NCBI GenBank assembly: GCA_023386835.1
Contig: JAEWIY010000068.1
Span: forward strand, 1-64,000
Origin: Verrucomicrobiota bacterium
GTDB lineage: Bacteria; Verrucomicrobiota; Verrucomicrobiia; Opitutales; Opitutaceae
DNA length: 64,000 bases
Direction of reading: 5' to 3'
Shown: positions 48,412 to 57,169 of the stretch, one piece after another
Position numbering within the stretch: the stretch's first letter is position 1
Layout: every line of letters begins with the position of its first letter
Translations under genes and position numbers: made by a program
Notes under the pieces: model-generated
What the model was told of the DNA's origin: nothing
The model's database searches: none
What the model saw: only the letters and a program-made list of their open reading frames with translations

Positions 48412-51219
48412 ATGATGTCCCGTATTCGGAAGTTGGTGATGGTGGTGGCGGCGGTGGCCAGCGCGGTGCTGGTCTCCGGCCAGGAAGGCGCCCCCATTCC
48501 GTTTTCCGAGCCGGCTGATGGCGGCAATCTTGACGTGCGCCGTTCCACGTTTGACGGCGCGGTGGCGTACCTCGTGCCGCGCTGGCACGAAAGCGAGGCG
48601 CTGGGTTCGGGTCCGGGCGCCCGGCGTTGGCGCAACATGCTCTTCGCCCTGCGGGGTGTGAAGGGCAAGACCGTCACATTTCATCTGCCGGCGCGCCCGC
48701 CGGAGACCGGCGTAATGGTGCACAACATGGATGCCGCGACGACGAATCTGATTGAGCCGGTCTGGAGTTACGAGGCGGGCAGTCGGGCGTGGAATGCGTT
48801 CACCGTGGTCGATTGCATGCGGCCGGATGCGGCTGATACGCCCGGCGCCGTTTTCCCGACGGACTCGGTGGTCGACAACTCGGGCACCGTAGTCGTCAAG
48901 ACGAGCTCGGGCCGGCGGGAGGACTACGGCTGGGTCTTCCGCAACACCACGCCGTTCACGGAGGATGTCGTTTACGTTTCGATCAACGAGCACTATCCAG
49001 TGCAGGCCTTCTACGGCTGGCTGGAAAAGGAGGTGTTCACGCACCCGTGGGTGAGCCCGACCAGCAGCGAGTTGGTCTCCAACACGTTTCTCATCGGTTA
49101 TCAGGCGGGCGCGACCGGCGACGGCCAGGCGTTTACCCGGACCATTCCGGACACGCCGCTGTACGCGTTCAAGATCCAGGATCCGACCGCGCACCCGAAC
49201 AAGGTGGTGATGCTCGTCAGTGGACAGCATCCGTACGAAGGGCAGACCAAGGCCGCGCTGCATGGCGCGCTCGAGTGGATCCTGGATCCCAATGATCCCG
49301 CTGCGGCGGCTTATCGTTCCGAGTACGTGACGCTCGTCTACCCGTTCGTGAATCCGACGGGGGAACTGGCCGGAATTTGGCGCGGCACCGCGTTTGATCC
49401 GCGGCGCGACATCAACCGCAACTGGAACACTGCTTTGACCGATCCGTTGGCGGACCGGGGGATCGACACCGTGATCATCCACAAGCAGGCGATGGTGCGC
49501 GACGTGGCGGCGCTCGGTTTGGGGCAGCCCTACGCGGTGGTCGATCTGCACCAGAATTTCGGCGATCAGTTGCCGGCGCTCGACTATGTTCTGCACCACA
49601 GCAACGCGGCCGCTTCGGCGTGGGTGAAGCGGCTGCAGGAGCGCGTGGAGATAGCGGACATTGTTTCCAATCCCGCCACCGATCAGACCCTGCGCAGCTT
49701 CTGGCAGTCCGCGGGTGCAGGGATGTCGTTGTGCATCGAGCGTTCCACGTACTCGACCTTGGCGACCGAGCACGCGTTTGGACGCGAACTGATGCGGACC
49801 TTCGTCTCCGAGCGCACCTTTGTTTCGCCGGCGGCGGCACCCGTTTCTGTTCTCGTGGACCAAGTGGCGAAGGCGTCGGCCGCCGTCACAGGCGCGCATG
49901 TTTTTGAGGACTCGTTCACCGGCAATGGTGAGATCGACGGCCGCGCGTTGGAAGCGGGAGCGGCGGAGGATGTCCCGAATTGGATTCTCGAGATGGGTGC
50001 GATGCAGCTCGTCAATGGAGCGGCTGTTGCTGGTGACGTGGTGACACGCACGATGGTTGAAACGGGGAGCATCAACGGCGCGGTCGAGGCCGACGTGCAG
50101 TTGAACTCTGACCAAGCGTTCGCTGGGTTGGTTTTCCGGGCGGTTGACCGCGACAACTTCTACTTCCTCCGCATTCAGCCGGCGGGGTGGACCTACGGCC
50201 GCGTGCTGAACAATACGGCGACGACACTCGCGTCCGGGCGCCGTGCGTTTGCGGTCGGCCAGCCGCATGCGCTTCGGGCCGAGGTCATCGGCAACACGGT
50301 GGTGCTGTCGAGCGGCCGCACGGTCCTCCATGCCGACAATCTCGCGGCGGAGCCCGGCGCGACCCGGGTCGGCCTTGGGTCCGCCACGCCGTATTCATTC
50401 TCTGCCTACAACTTTCGCGGGCGCGTCAGCAGCTCGGGTGGACAGGGCAGCGAGGCGGGGGTGACGCTTGCGGCGGAGCCTCCGGACGCGGCGGAATTGC
50501 CGGCCGGCTCACTGAGCCTGGCGGACGAGTTTAGTGGTGAAGGCACCTTACAGGGCCGGCGGCCCGATCATGCGCCGATTGGCAGCCCGGTCTGGAATGT
50601 CACGTTGGGCGGGTTTCGGGTCGATGACCAGTCGCTCCACGCCGAGGCGGCGGCGAGTCGCGCCTATCTGGATGTGGGTGCGGCCGACGCACGGGTCGCC
50701 GCGCGGGTGACGCTGCCGTCCGCGGGCGCACGGGCAGGTCTCGTTTTCCGGGCGACGGATCGCGACAACTTCTACTATTTTCGGCTGCAATCCGACGGCT
50801 GGTCTTTCGGGCGCGTTGTGGAGAACACCGCCTATCCGATCGAGGCGGGGGTTCGTAGCGTTAGGCTCGATACCGCGTACGAGCTGCAGGCGGAGTGCCT
50901 CGGAACCGAAGTCGTGCTACGGATCAACGGCCGGATGGTGCATCGCGGAAACGTCGAGGCCCCGGCCTCGGCGGCCACGGGCTTCGGATTGGCCTCCGGC
51001 ACGCCGGTGCCGTTTATGGCCGCCGCGTTTCGCGTCGATACAGGGTCGGCGATTTCTCCGGCCGGCGAGGGCGCTGGCGTTGCTCATTGGGAGCACCCCG
51101 ACTCACCGACTCTCCGGCTTTGGCGCGTCCGCGGTCCCGCGGGTCGCACGTTGCCGTGGCGCAAGCACCTTTCTGATCCCTTTTCCGCCGTGAGTTCGGC
51201 CGCGGTGGAATCCAAGTAG
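48412..51219 (+). CDS. Secreted M14-family zinc carboxypeptidase-like protein with duplicated C-terminal beta domains
   Basis: A 935-residue protein with a signal peptide (MMSRIRKLVMVVAAVASAVLVSG). Starts at 48412 or 48415 sit just after a GGAG; an ATG at 48349 is also open. The M14 zinc site is visible: His273 and Glu276 (GQHPYEG), a third ligand His380 (VVDLHQNFG), substrate-binding Arg/Asn (RRDINRNW) and the general base Glu443 (CIERSTY). After residue ~500 come two related domains of about 170 residues, each with an LVFRA-DRDNFY signature and a following GW.YGRV or GW.FGRV, like the DUF1080/LamG beta-sandwich used for carbohydrate binding. Role: extracellular peptidase or amidase, perhaps acting on a glycan-linked peptide. 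Confidence 0.87.
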   Translation: MMSRIRKLVMVVAAVASAVLVSGQEGAPIPFSEPADGGNLDVRRSTFDGAVAYLVPRWHESEALGSGPGARRWRNMLFALRGVKGKTVTFHLPARPPETGVMVHNMDAATTNLIEPVWSYEAGSRAWNAFTVVDCMRPDAADTPGAVFPTDSVVDNSGTVVVKTSSGRREDYGWVFRNTTPFTEDVVYVSINEHYPVQAFYGWLEKEVFTHPWVSPTSSELVSNTFLIGYQAGATGDGQAFTRTIPDTPLYAFKIQDPTAHPNKVVMLVSGQHPYEGQTKAALHGALEWILDPNDPAAAAYRSEYVTLVYPFVNPTGELAGIWRGTAFDPRRDINRNWNTALTDPLADRGIDTVIIHKQAMVRDVAALGLGQPYAVVDLHQNFGDQLPALDYVLHHSNAAASAWVKRLQERVEIADIVSNPATDQTLRSFWQSAGAGMSLCIERSTYSTLATEHAFGRELMRTFVSERTFVSPAAAPVSVLVDQVAKASAAVTGAHVFEDSFTGNGEIDGRALEAGAAEDVPNWILEMGAMQLVNGAAVAGDVVTRTMVETGSINGAVEADVQLNSDQAFAGLVFRAVDRDNFYFLRIQPAGWTYGRVLNNTATTLASGRRAFAVGQPHALRAEVIGNTVVLSSGRTVLHADNLAAEPGATRVGLGSATPYSFSAYNFRGRVSSSGGQGSEAGVTLAAEPPDAAELPAGSLSLADEFSGEGTLQGRRPDHAPIGSPVWNVTLGGFRVDDQSLHAEAAASRAYLDVGAADARVAARVTLPSAGARAGLVFRATDRDNFYYFRLQSDGWSFGRVVENTAYPIEAGVRSVRLDTAYELQAECLGTEVVLRINGRMVHRGNVEAPASAATGFGLASGTPVPFMAAAFRVDTGSAISPAGEGAGVAHWEHPDSPTLRLWRVRGPAGRTLPWRKHLSDPFSAVSSAAVESK

Positions 51220-51247
51220 AGAGCGGCTCCGGCCGTGTCAGGTCCTG

Positions 51248-51277
51248 GGACGCAGGGGGCAACAACCCCCTGCGTCC
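51248..51277 (+). terminator. Hairpin terminator after the M14 peptidase
   Basis: A perfect 12-bp stem, GGACGCAGGGGG with CCCCCTGCGTCC, six-base loop, 28 bases past the stop. It is followed by TCTTCGTTT, a broken T-tract, so termination is likely but perhaps incomplete. Confidence 0.7.
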
Positions 51278-51290
51278 TCTTCGTTTACGG

Positions 51291-51585
51291 AACTCGAGGA
51301 GGTGTGTTTATGCTCGGGGAAATCCCGAGCAGAACTCAGCTGTGCCGCCACAAAAGTCACGAGCCGCCCCCCTATTCCAAACCTCCCAGCGAGCTGGTAC
51401 AAACGGGCATGATCTCAGACGCCACGTCCCGTGACCGTCGGGTCAATCACACTGGGGGAGGCAGGTGAGGCGAAGCGCCGCGCGGACTACCCTATTCTGA
51501 TTTCTCCGTTCGGTAACCAAAGGAGATGGGATTGCCGAAGCGGAGGGGAGCGGACGGCCCCGGGTCGTCCGCTCTTTCTTTTTTT
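51291..51585 (+). ncRNA. Candidate structured non-coding RNA, class unknown
   Basis: A non-coding 295-base stretch lying between two terminators and containing several well-formed helices. GGAGGT (51298-51303) can pair with ACCTCC (51381-51386), closing a domain that holds a 7-bp hairpin GCTCGGG/CCCGAGC with loop GAAAT (51312-51330). Further on, ACGGG/CCCGT pair (51403-51432). Then a stem of about 12 bp, TCCG-TTCGGTAA with TTGCCGAA-CGGA (51505-51543, one bulge and one G-U), leads directly to the terminator at 51548. No open frame in it looks real. It could be a small RNA or a long 5' leader for the sugar transferase gene at 52115. I could not match it to a known class. Confidence 0.45.
51548..51585 (+). 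terminator. Strong intrinsic terminator with no coding gene directly upstream
   Basis: A 9-bp stem GAGCGGACG/CGTCCGCTC (51548-51574) followed by TTTCTTTTTTT (51575-51585), the best + strand terminator in the window. The nearest upstream coding gene already has its own hairpin at 51248, so this one implies a separate non-coding transcript or an attenuator. Confidence 0.85.
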
Positions 51586-52114
51586 GCACCGTGGTTGGTG
51601 CTTGAGCTCAGCGGCGTCGGCAGAATTCGGGCGAAACCTGCGTCCGTCCGAAACCCAAAGGCGTAACCCGCGCTTCAACGATCCATCAGCTGTTTTGGTG
51701 AACCGTCGGATTCCAGACCACCACCTGCTGCGGAGTCGGTTCGAATTCGGCGCCTGTGCTGCGACCTCGGGTAGTGACGAACACCTATTTTGGCAGTCCT
51801 CACCCTCCCGCTCAGACGGCACTTGAACTTACTCCATCTCGAGACGTTTTTGGGCCCAAAGTGAGGCGATCGCGGAAGCAGGTTAGGAGCCGGAGTTTGA
51901 GGTGGGTAATTAATGTCTGCGCCAAGCGCGTTGCAAAGGCCCTGCGGCAACTCCCAAGCGTTGGGCAGTCAATTGATAACGTTTGGCGCAGCCACACCGC
52001 TCAGGGATGCCCTTACGTGGGGTTAGGGACTGCGCATGGCGATGCAACAAGGGGCCCAAAAGCAGTTCTTCTCGCACTCTTTTTTGGGGCACCGGTCTAC
52101 CGGCGACCTAAACC
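51586..52114. other. Long leader region upstream of the sugar transferase
   Basis: 529 bases without a supported gene. The stretch is less GC-rich than its neighbours around 51890-51985. It must hold the promoter of the gene at 52115 unless transcription comes through the terminator at 51548. I searched for a sigma-54 GG-N10-GC element and found none with acceptable flanks. Confidence 0.4.
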
Positions 52115-53542
52115 ATGCTGAAGAACCGCCAACAGGGTTTGCTCCTCATCCATGGGTTCGTCTTGGTCGTCTGGACGGTAGTCCTTTTCTTGGGGTGGGC
52201 GTGGCTCCTCCAGGCAACGGGGATCATCATGTTCAGCCAGCCAATGAATCTACCGCTCTACGTTGCCAGCGTCTTCGTGGCGGCATGCTGGATGCAGGAA
52301 GCTTCGAGAAATTACGCCAGTCAGCTGGGAATGATGGACTGGATGGCGTCTTTGCGGCTGAGCCGCCAGCAGCTGCTGAGGGTGGCTTTGGTGCTCTTCG
52401 CGGTGGTGTTTATCACCCAGGGAATTGAGGTCTCGCGCCTGTTCCTCGGCAGCTACCTGCTCCTGCTCGGGATCTCCCTTGTGGTGGCGAACATGTACGG
52501 CCCGCGGGTGCTGGGACGTTTATTTTTCGGCGGCAACGTGCTTCGCACCGTCGTTCTCGCGCTGGATGATCAGGAGGACTGGCTGTGTCGCTGGGTGAAC
52601 CAGCACCGCCATTTGGGCTTGGATCTCGTCGGCTACGTCGGTCCAAAAGAGCGCCAGGTGCCGACGGATAACGGCCGTGTGCCGTCGATTGCGTGGTTGG
52701 GTACGCCTGAGCGTCTGCAGCACGTGCTGGCGGAGCATCAGATTGCGCAATTGGTCGTGGCGCCGGCCGGATTCGATCCGAGAAGCTGCCGGCAATATAT
52801 CGAAGTGGCCGAGGCCTCGGGGTGCCGGGTTCGGGTGCTGTTTCCCTTTGGCCGGGTTTTTCACCACCATCCCCTCAGCGTGGAGCAGGAAGGCGAAAAC
52901 GCCTGCGTGACCCTGACCGAGGAGCCGCTCGACAATCCGGTCAATGGGCTGCTCAAGCGCATGCTGGACATCGCCATTTCGGTGCCGGTGGTGCTTTTCG
53001 TTCTGCCGCCGCTTTCCTTGGTCGTCTGGTTGGCACAGCGGCGGGAAGCCCCGGGGCCGTTGTTCCATCGGCAGCTTCGAGCCGGTCGCAATCGACAGCC
53101 CTTCCTGATCTACAAGTACCGCACGATGTATCAGCGGACGGACCGCAGCGATGAGCGGGTGCAGGCGACCCGCAACGATAGCCGAGTTTACCCATTCGGG
53201 CGATTTCTGCGCCGGACGAGCTTGGACGAGATCCCGCAGTTTCTGAATGTCCTGTTCGGAGAGATGAGCGTCAACGGGCCGCGGCCGCACTTGTTGGAGC
53301 ACGACACGGAGTTCGCGAACTTGGTGGGACCGGTTTATCACCGTCGGCACTTCGTGAAACCCGGGATCACTGGTCTGGCCCAGAGTCACGGTTTCCGGGG
53401 CGAGATCTCGTCCGCGTCAGTGCTGCACCGCCGCGTGCACTATGACATGCTGTACATCATGCGCTGGTCGCTCCTGTTGGACCTCAAGATCCTCGTGAAG
53501 ACGGCCCGGCAGATCCTGTTCCCGCCTCGAACGGCGTATTGA
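52115..53542 (+). CDS. Polyprenyl-phosphate sugar-1-phosphate transferase (exopolysaccharide priming glycosyltransferase)
   Basis: A 475-residue membrane protein. Residues 1-130 form four to five N-terminal helices, 130-260 a nucleotide-binding-like domain (VVLALDDQEDWLCRWV ... VGYVGPKERQ), and one helix (VPVVLFVLPPLSLVVWL) precedes the catalytic bacterial sugar transferase domain with FLIYKYRTMY, TSLDEIPQFLNVL, MSVNGPRPHL and KPGITGLAQ. This is the WcaJ/EpsL type that moves a sugar phosphate from a UDP-sugar to undecaprenyl phosphate, starting each repeat unit at the cytoplasmic face. In exosortase (PEP-CTERM) loci a gene of this kind is a standing member. The ATG at 52115 is the natural start. 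Confidence 0.93.
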   Translation: MLKNRQQGLLLIHGFVLVVWTVVLFLGWAWLLQATGIIMFSQPMNLPLYVASVFVAACWMQEASRNYASQLGMMDWMASLRLSRQQLLRVALVLFAVVFITQGIEVSRLFLGSYLLLLGISLVVANMYGPRVLGRLFFGGNVLRTVVLALDDQEDWLCRWVNQHRHLGLDLVGYVGPKERQVPTDNGRVPSIAWLGTPERLQHVLAEHQIAQLVVAPAGFDPRSCRQYIEVAEASGCRVRVLFPFGRVFHHHPLSVEQEGENACVTLTEEPLDNPVNGLLKRMLDIAISVPVVLFVLPPLSLVVWLAQRREAPGPLFHRQLRAGRNRQPFLIYKYRTMYQRTDRSDERVQATRNDSRVYPFGRFLRRTSLDEIPQFLNVLFGEMSVNGPRPHLLEHDTEFANLVGPVYHRRHFVKPGITGLAQSHGFRGEISSASVLHRRVHYDMLYIMRWSLLLDLKILVKTARQILFPPRTAY

Positions 53543-53554
53543 GCGCCCTCTCGT

Positions 53555-53583
53555 CTGCGCACGGTTCTTCGAAGCGTGCGCAG
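53555..53583 (+). terminator. Hairpin after the sugar transferase gene
   Basis: A perfect 9-bp stem CTGCGCACG/CGTGCGCAG with an 11-base loop, 12 bases after the stop. There is no T-run, so it could serve as a Rho-type or processing end, perhaps for both strands since the genes converge. Confidence 0.5.
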
Positions 53584-53754
53584 CGGAGCGACGATCTGCC
53601 GGCGCGGAGTTTACCGTGAGGCTGATGGCCCGTCCCGTCCGCGTTGTCGCCGACGAACGGGTGCGAGCGATGCCCGCACAGAAACAAACGGGCCCCGAAG
53701 GCGGCACCCCAACCCCGAGAAGGGACTCTACGCGTTTTGGGCCCGGCGACTCAA

Positions 53755-54477
53755 TCAGCTGGCAGCCAGGGCGCCCGGCGGCGTCATATTGCTGCTGATG
53801 GACGTCGGCGGTGCACTGGGCGCAGCCAAAGACCGGCGGTTCTCTTCCACCCAGCGGACGCAGAATTGCACCAGTTGCGTCGCGTTATCCAAGTTCAGCT
53901 TGCTCTTGATGTGTGCCCGGTGGGTCTCGACCGTCTTGATGCTGATGTGGAGCTTTGTGGCGATTTCGCGCGTTGGCAGGCCGTCCCCGATCAGCGCGAC
54001 GATCTCGAGTTCACGATCGCTCAGGCCCGCCACGGGATCGTCGGCGTCCGGCTGATCGCCCACGAGTCGATTCAGCATCTGGCTGGCCACACGATCGCTG
54101 ACGTAGAGCAGACCTTTGCGGATCCGGCGGATGGCCTCCATCACCTTGTTCGCCATGTCCTGCTTCATCACGTAAGCGCGAGCACCCGCCTTCAAGACAC
54201 GGAGCGCGTACAGCGACTCGTCGTGCATCGAGAGGACGACCACTTGAATGTTGGGATCGAAGGACTTGATGTTCTTGATCAGTTCCAGCCCCGAGTTCCC
54301 CTTGAGGCTGATATCAACCACGACGAGGTCCGGACGGATCTGCATGATCTCGGCGGTGGCCTTGCTGGAGTCCTCGGCCTCCCCGACCACTTCCATATCG
54401 CGCTCGGCATTGATGAGACCAGCCAGGCCGCGGCGCACGATGGGATGATCGTCGACGATGTAGATGCGTGTTTTCAT
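53755..54477 (-). CDS. NarL/FixJ-family response regulator
   Basis: A 240-residue response regulator. The receiver has the acidic pocket DDH (9-11), phospho-acceptor Asp55 (LVVVDISLKG) and a conserved Lys (VMKQD). The LuxR-type helix-turn-helix is at about 155-215 (LSDRELEIVALIGDGLPTRE and KTVETHRAHIKSKL). The ATG at 54477 gives MKTRIYIVDDHP. It lies 22 bases after the kinase stop on the same strand, so the two form one operon and a cognate pair. It converges with the sugar transferase gene, and control of exopolysaccharide genes is a plausible but unproven role. Confidence 0.95.
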   Translation of the reverse strand: MKTRIYIVDDHPIVRRGLAGLINAERDMEVVGEAEDSSKATAEIMQIRPDLVVVDISLKGNSGLELIKNIKSFDPNIQVVVLSMHDESLYALRVLKAGARAYVMKQDMANKVMEAIRRIRKGLLYVSDRVASQMLNRLVGDQPDADDPVAGLSDRELEIVALIGDGLPTREIATKLHISIKTVETHRAHIKSKLNLDNATQLVQFCVRWVEENRRSLAAPSAPPTSISSNMTPPGALAAS

Positions 54478-54499
54478 CGAGAGAGTTCTTCCGTTGGTA

Positions 54500-55690
54500 T
54501 CAGAGAACCGCGCTGGGCGGTAGGTAAACTTGGACCAAGGCTCCGCCTTGCGGCCCATTGCCGACTTCAAGCCGACCGCCGAGTAGCGCGGCGCGATTCC
54601 GCATTCCGTTCAGCCCAACGCCCTGATTCCGGGCGGCTTCAGCTGGAAGGCCGCAACCATTGTCCTGAATGGACAAAACGTCCCAACCATCGCGCTGGTC
54701 GAGGTGAACATCGACCCGATTGGCGCGACCGTGTTTGAAGGCGTTGCTGGAAGCTTCCTGCACGATGCGGTAAAGGTGGAGGAGGCACTCCCGGGAATAG
54801 GGCGGCTCCGGCGACGGCACCTCGTACGTGAGCTGCAGTTTAAGCCGGGTGGCGACCTGCTTGGAGAGGTCCCGAAAGGCCTGCTGAAGGTTGTTGAAGT
54901 CGGATTGGGCAGGGAGCAGACCGTGAGCAAGGGCCCGGGTTCGCTCCAAACCTGCTAGAGTCTCACAATTTATGGATTCCAGCTCTGTCGCGACGTCGGG
55001 ACGCTCGGACTTCAGCCGCTGTTGCAGCGTGTGGACGAGGAGGTTGAGCCCGGTAAAAATCTGGCCGATGTCGTCGTGAATCTCCTGCCCGAGCCGAGCC
55101 TGCTCAATGTCGCAGGCTTGCGTGAGCTCCGCTTGCAGTCGTTTTTCATCGGTCACGTCGCGAACCAGACCGACGACTTGGGTCTCATCATCGTTCGACG
55201 CTTCAAGCGCCAGCAGCCACTGCCGAACCCAGATCAACTCCCCGTCGTTGACGATCAGGCGGTAGTCAATTCGGGGGGTATCGGTTCGCCCTTCGAGATA
55301 GGCACGCACGGCGTGGCGGAAACATGGCCGATCAGGTGGGTAGATCAGCGCCTCCCAGTCTGTTGCGGCGGTGAGCGAGAGCGAATGGAGGGCAGAGGGG
55401 GGACCCGCCTGTGCGTCGGTCGATTCGGCCGACCATCCCGTGAGTTGAAATGGATCCACGGTGGCGCGCCAGATGACCGCGTCCAAGGTTGTGAGCAACG
55501 CTGGCAGGGCCGAAGGCGGAAGCGAACGGAGAAAGTCGTTTCCGGTTAGTATCAGAGGTGGCGACGGCCGAAGTGTGGAGTCCACAGAGCGCTGGAGGTG
55601 TTCAGACGGTGGATACAACACGGGGAGAGCTTGCGGGCCCACGCCAAGTCCGGGCCGGGGAGTGACCCGAACCTTCAACGCGGGCGCCAA
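54500..55690 (-). CDS. Soluble NarL-type sensor histidine kinase with PAS domain
   Basis: About 396 residues from a TTG at 55690; the true start may be further inside, as the first ~45 residues are proline-rich and no ATG is available. A PAS/PAC domain (about 60-185, with YRLIVNDGELIWVRQW and VGLVRDVTDEKR) precedes the HisKA_3 dimerisation domain with the phosphorylated His in RLGQEIHDDIGQIF, then HATPase (NAFKHGRANRVDV, QDNGCGLP, GVGLNGMRNRAALLGG). No membrane segments, so it senses an internal signal. Cognate partner is the LuxR-type regulator just downstream. Confidence 0.92.
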   Translation of the reverse strand: MAPALKVRVTPRPGLGVGPQALPVLYPPSEHLQRSVDSTLRPSPPLILTGNDFLRSLPPSALPALLTTLDAVIWRATVDPFQLTGWSAESTDAQAGPPSALHSLSLTAATDWEALIYPPDRPCFRHAVRAYLEGRTDTPRIDYRLIVNDGELIWVRQWLLALEASNDDETQVVGLVRDVTDEKRLQAELTQACDIEQARLGQEIHDDIGQIFTGLNLLVHTLQQRLKSERPDVATELESINCETLAGLERTRALAHGLLPAQSDFNNLQQAFRDLSKQVATRLKLQLTYEVPSPEPPYSRECLLHLYRIVQEASSNAFKHGRANRVDVHLDQRDGWDVLSIQDNGCGLPAEAARNQGVGLNGMRNRAALLGGRLEVGNGPQGGALVQVYLPPSAVL

Positions 55691-56185
55691 TCGCTTGCGC
55701 TCCGCACAGTCTGCCGGAGCCCTGATAATCTAAACGAGAACAAAAACCGGATTCGCAACCTGAGGGGTACATCGGGGAAAGGCGCATCGCTACGTAGGCC
55801 CGCTTTCAGGAAAGCAAAAAGCCTTGTCCGAGGGAATGACTGACGGCTTATTTGAGCGCATCGAACCGCTGGCCAGAGGTTACCCTTCGCGTTCGACGCT
55901 CTCAACGCTCAATCCGCCCAAGATCCAAGCGTCTGTGCGACGTCCTTCGATGATCGTCCGTCCCAGCTCCCGTGTAGAGTGTCAGCAGACCCGTTCTGCG
56001 ACCGCGGGAGGACTCGGCAGGGTCACTGGATCACGAGAGGATCGCCAGCAGAGCGGCTTCTGGGCTGAGGCAGGTGCTCGCGGCTATCAAAGCGCCGGTT
56101 TCATTCTCTTTCCAGTGACCTCAGTTCTGAGTGCTTTCGGGTGTCGGTTCACCTTGGGTTCTCAGTCCCACTTCAACAAAGCCGC
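55691..56185. other. Intergenic region between the NarL-type kinase and the lone receiver gene
   Basis: 495 bases with no supported gene; open frames here have no family features or convincing starts. It should contain the divergent promoters of both flanking genes. I found no sigma-54 element on the + strand. Confidence 0.35.
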
Positions 56186-56593
56186 ATGAAAACCTTGGCG
56201 CCCTCGCACGTGCAGGACCGTGACATCCCCATCATTGTCGTCGAAGATGAGGAGACGGTCCTTAGCTTCCTCGAGAACTCTCTGAAAACGTCTGGTTATC
56301 GGAACGTCTTTTCGTGTTCGGATCAGACCACGGCCTTGCAACGGCTGCAGCAGGTGCCGGAAGGGCGCATGGCATTGATTATCGACGTAGCGCTCAAGAC
56401 CGAGAACGGCATCGACCTCGCGACGCGGCTGCTGACGGAGCGGCCTGGTGCTCGGATCCTGCTGATTTCCGGGTTTATCGACGAAATGGTCTTACCGGAA
56501 GAGGCGACAGAGGAGAAGCGGGTCGCTTTCCTGGCCAAGCCTTTCAACTACAAGCAATTTTCGGCGCAGTTCGAGAAACTGATGGCCGGTTAG
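56186..56593 (+). CDS. Stand-alone receiver-domain response regulator
   Basis: A 135-residue protein consisting only of a receiver domain: acidic pair in VVEDEE (about 19-23), phospho-acceptor Asp67 (LIIDVALKTENG), Ser in ILLISGF and the conserved Lys in LAKPFNY. There is no output domain, so it acts by protein contact or in a phosphorelay. The ATG at 56186 (MKTLAPSHVQDRD) is the best start. It sits between the NarL-type pair and the polysaccharide export gene. Confidence 0.9.
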   Translation: MKTLAPSHVQDRDIPIIVVEDEETVLSFLENSLKTSGYRNVFSCSDQTTALQRLQQVPEGRMALIIDVALKTENGIDLATRLLTERPGARILLISGFIDEMVLPEEATEEKRVAFLAKPFNYKQFSAQFEKLMAG

Positions 56594-57169
56594 GTTGTGG
56601 CGGCGAGCGCCTGCGGCGCGGCTCTACCCCTATTACCGCTTCGCGGGCGCTCGTCGGCCACCTTATTTGCTCCCTTCGGAGAATTGCGGGGGAGGTTGGA
56701 GCACGGGTGCGGCTCGGCGGTTTGTCCGGCTGCGAGCGCGGTCCAGCGCAGTGATGCAGGCTCGCGGTGATGATCGCTCGACGACCCACTCATGATTTCG
56801 GTGAGCTTCGGGACATCGACCATCCCTCGTGGGTGTGACTGTGTGGACGATCGCCAGAAGATCCTGCGACGTCTCCACGAGGCGGAGGCTTCATGACGGA
56901 GCTTCTGCCTTGGCTGGCGCGACTCTTCATCAGCAAGAGGAGCGGAGCTCGCCGCAGCGGATTGGATGCGACCGTTGGGATTCCGGCAGCGATCTGACGA
57001 GGGTGCTGTCATGGCCGTGTCACTACACGACGCGCCCCATGGGGCGCATTTGGCGTTCTATCGCTGTTTCGCGCCAAGAGCCGGCTCCCACGGGGACCGG
57101 GTGGAATGAGAACTTGCGGCGCCCGGCATCTGTGCCTACACCATCGCCGCACTTCCCCCTCAAATCTCC
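56594..57169. other. Intergenic region upstream of the polysaccharide export gene
   Basis: 576 bases without a supported gene; frames through it lack family signals and run into the next gene out of register. It includes a perfect 16-base palindrome GCGCCCCATGGGGCGC at 57032-57047, which may bind a dimeric regulator. Confidence 0.35.

Noticed and set aside
48271..50331. 686-codon minus-strand frame opposite the M14 peptidase
   Set aside because: Antisense shadow with very high Arg and His content and no recognisable domain; the + strand has clear zinc ligands and a signal peptide.
51291..51390. Possible cobalamin riboswitch: a hairpin with an AAATCC-like loop side, GCCAC, and AGTCACGAGCCGCC resembling a B12 box
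   Set aside because: Only about 11 of 16 B12-box positions agree, and the usual GGGAA..CGGTG core and long P7-P10 region are missing. No B12-related gene is nearby.
51700..51745. tRNA-like T-loop GGTTCGAATTC
   Set aside because: No matching acceptor stem, D-arm or anticodon arm can be built around it.
57109..57125. Sigma-54-like TGGAATGAGAACTTGCG upstream of the polysaccharide export gene
   Set aside because: The GG and GC are 11 bases apart rather than the strictly required 10, and the GGCAC part is lost.
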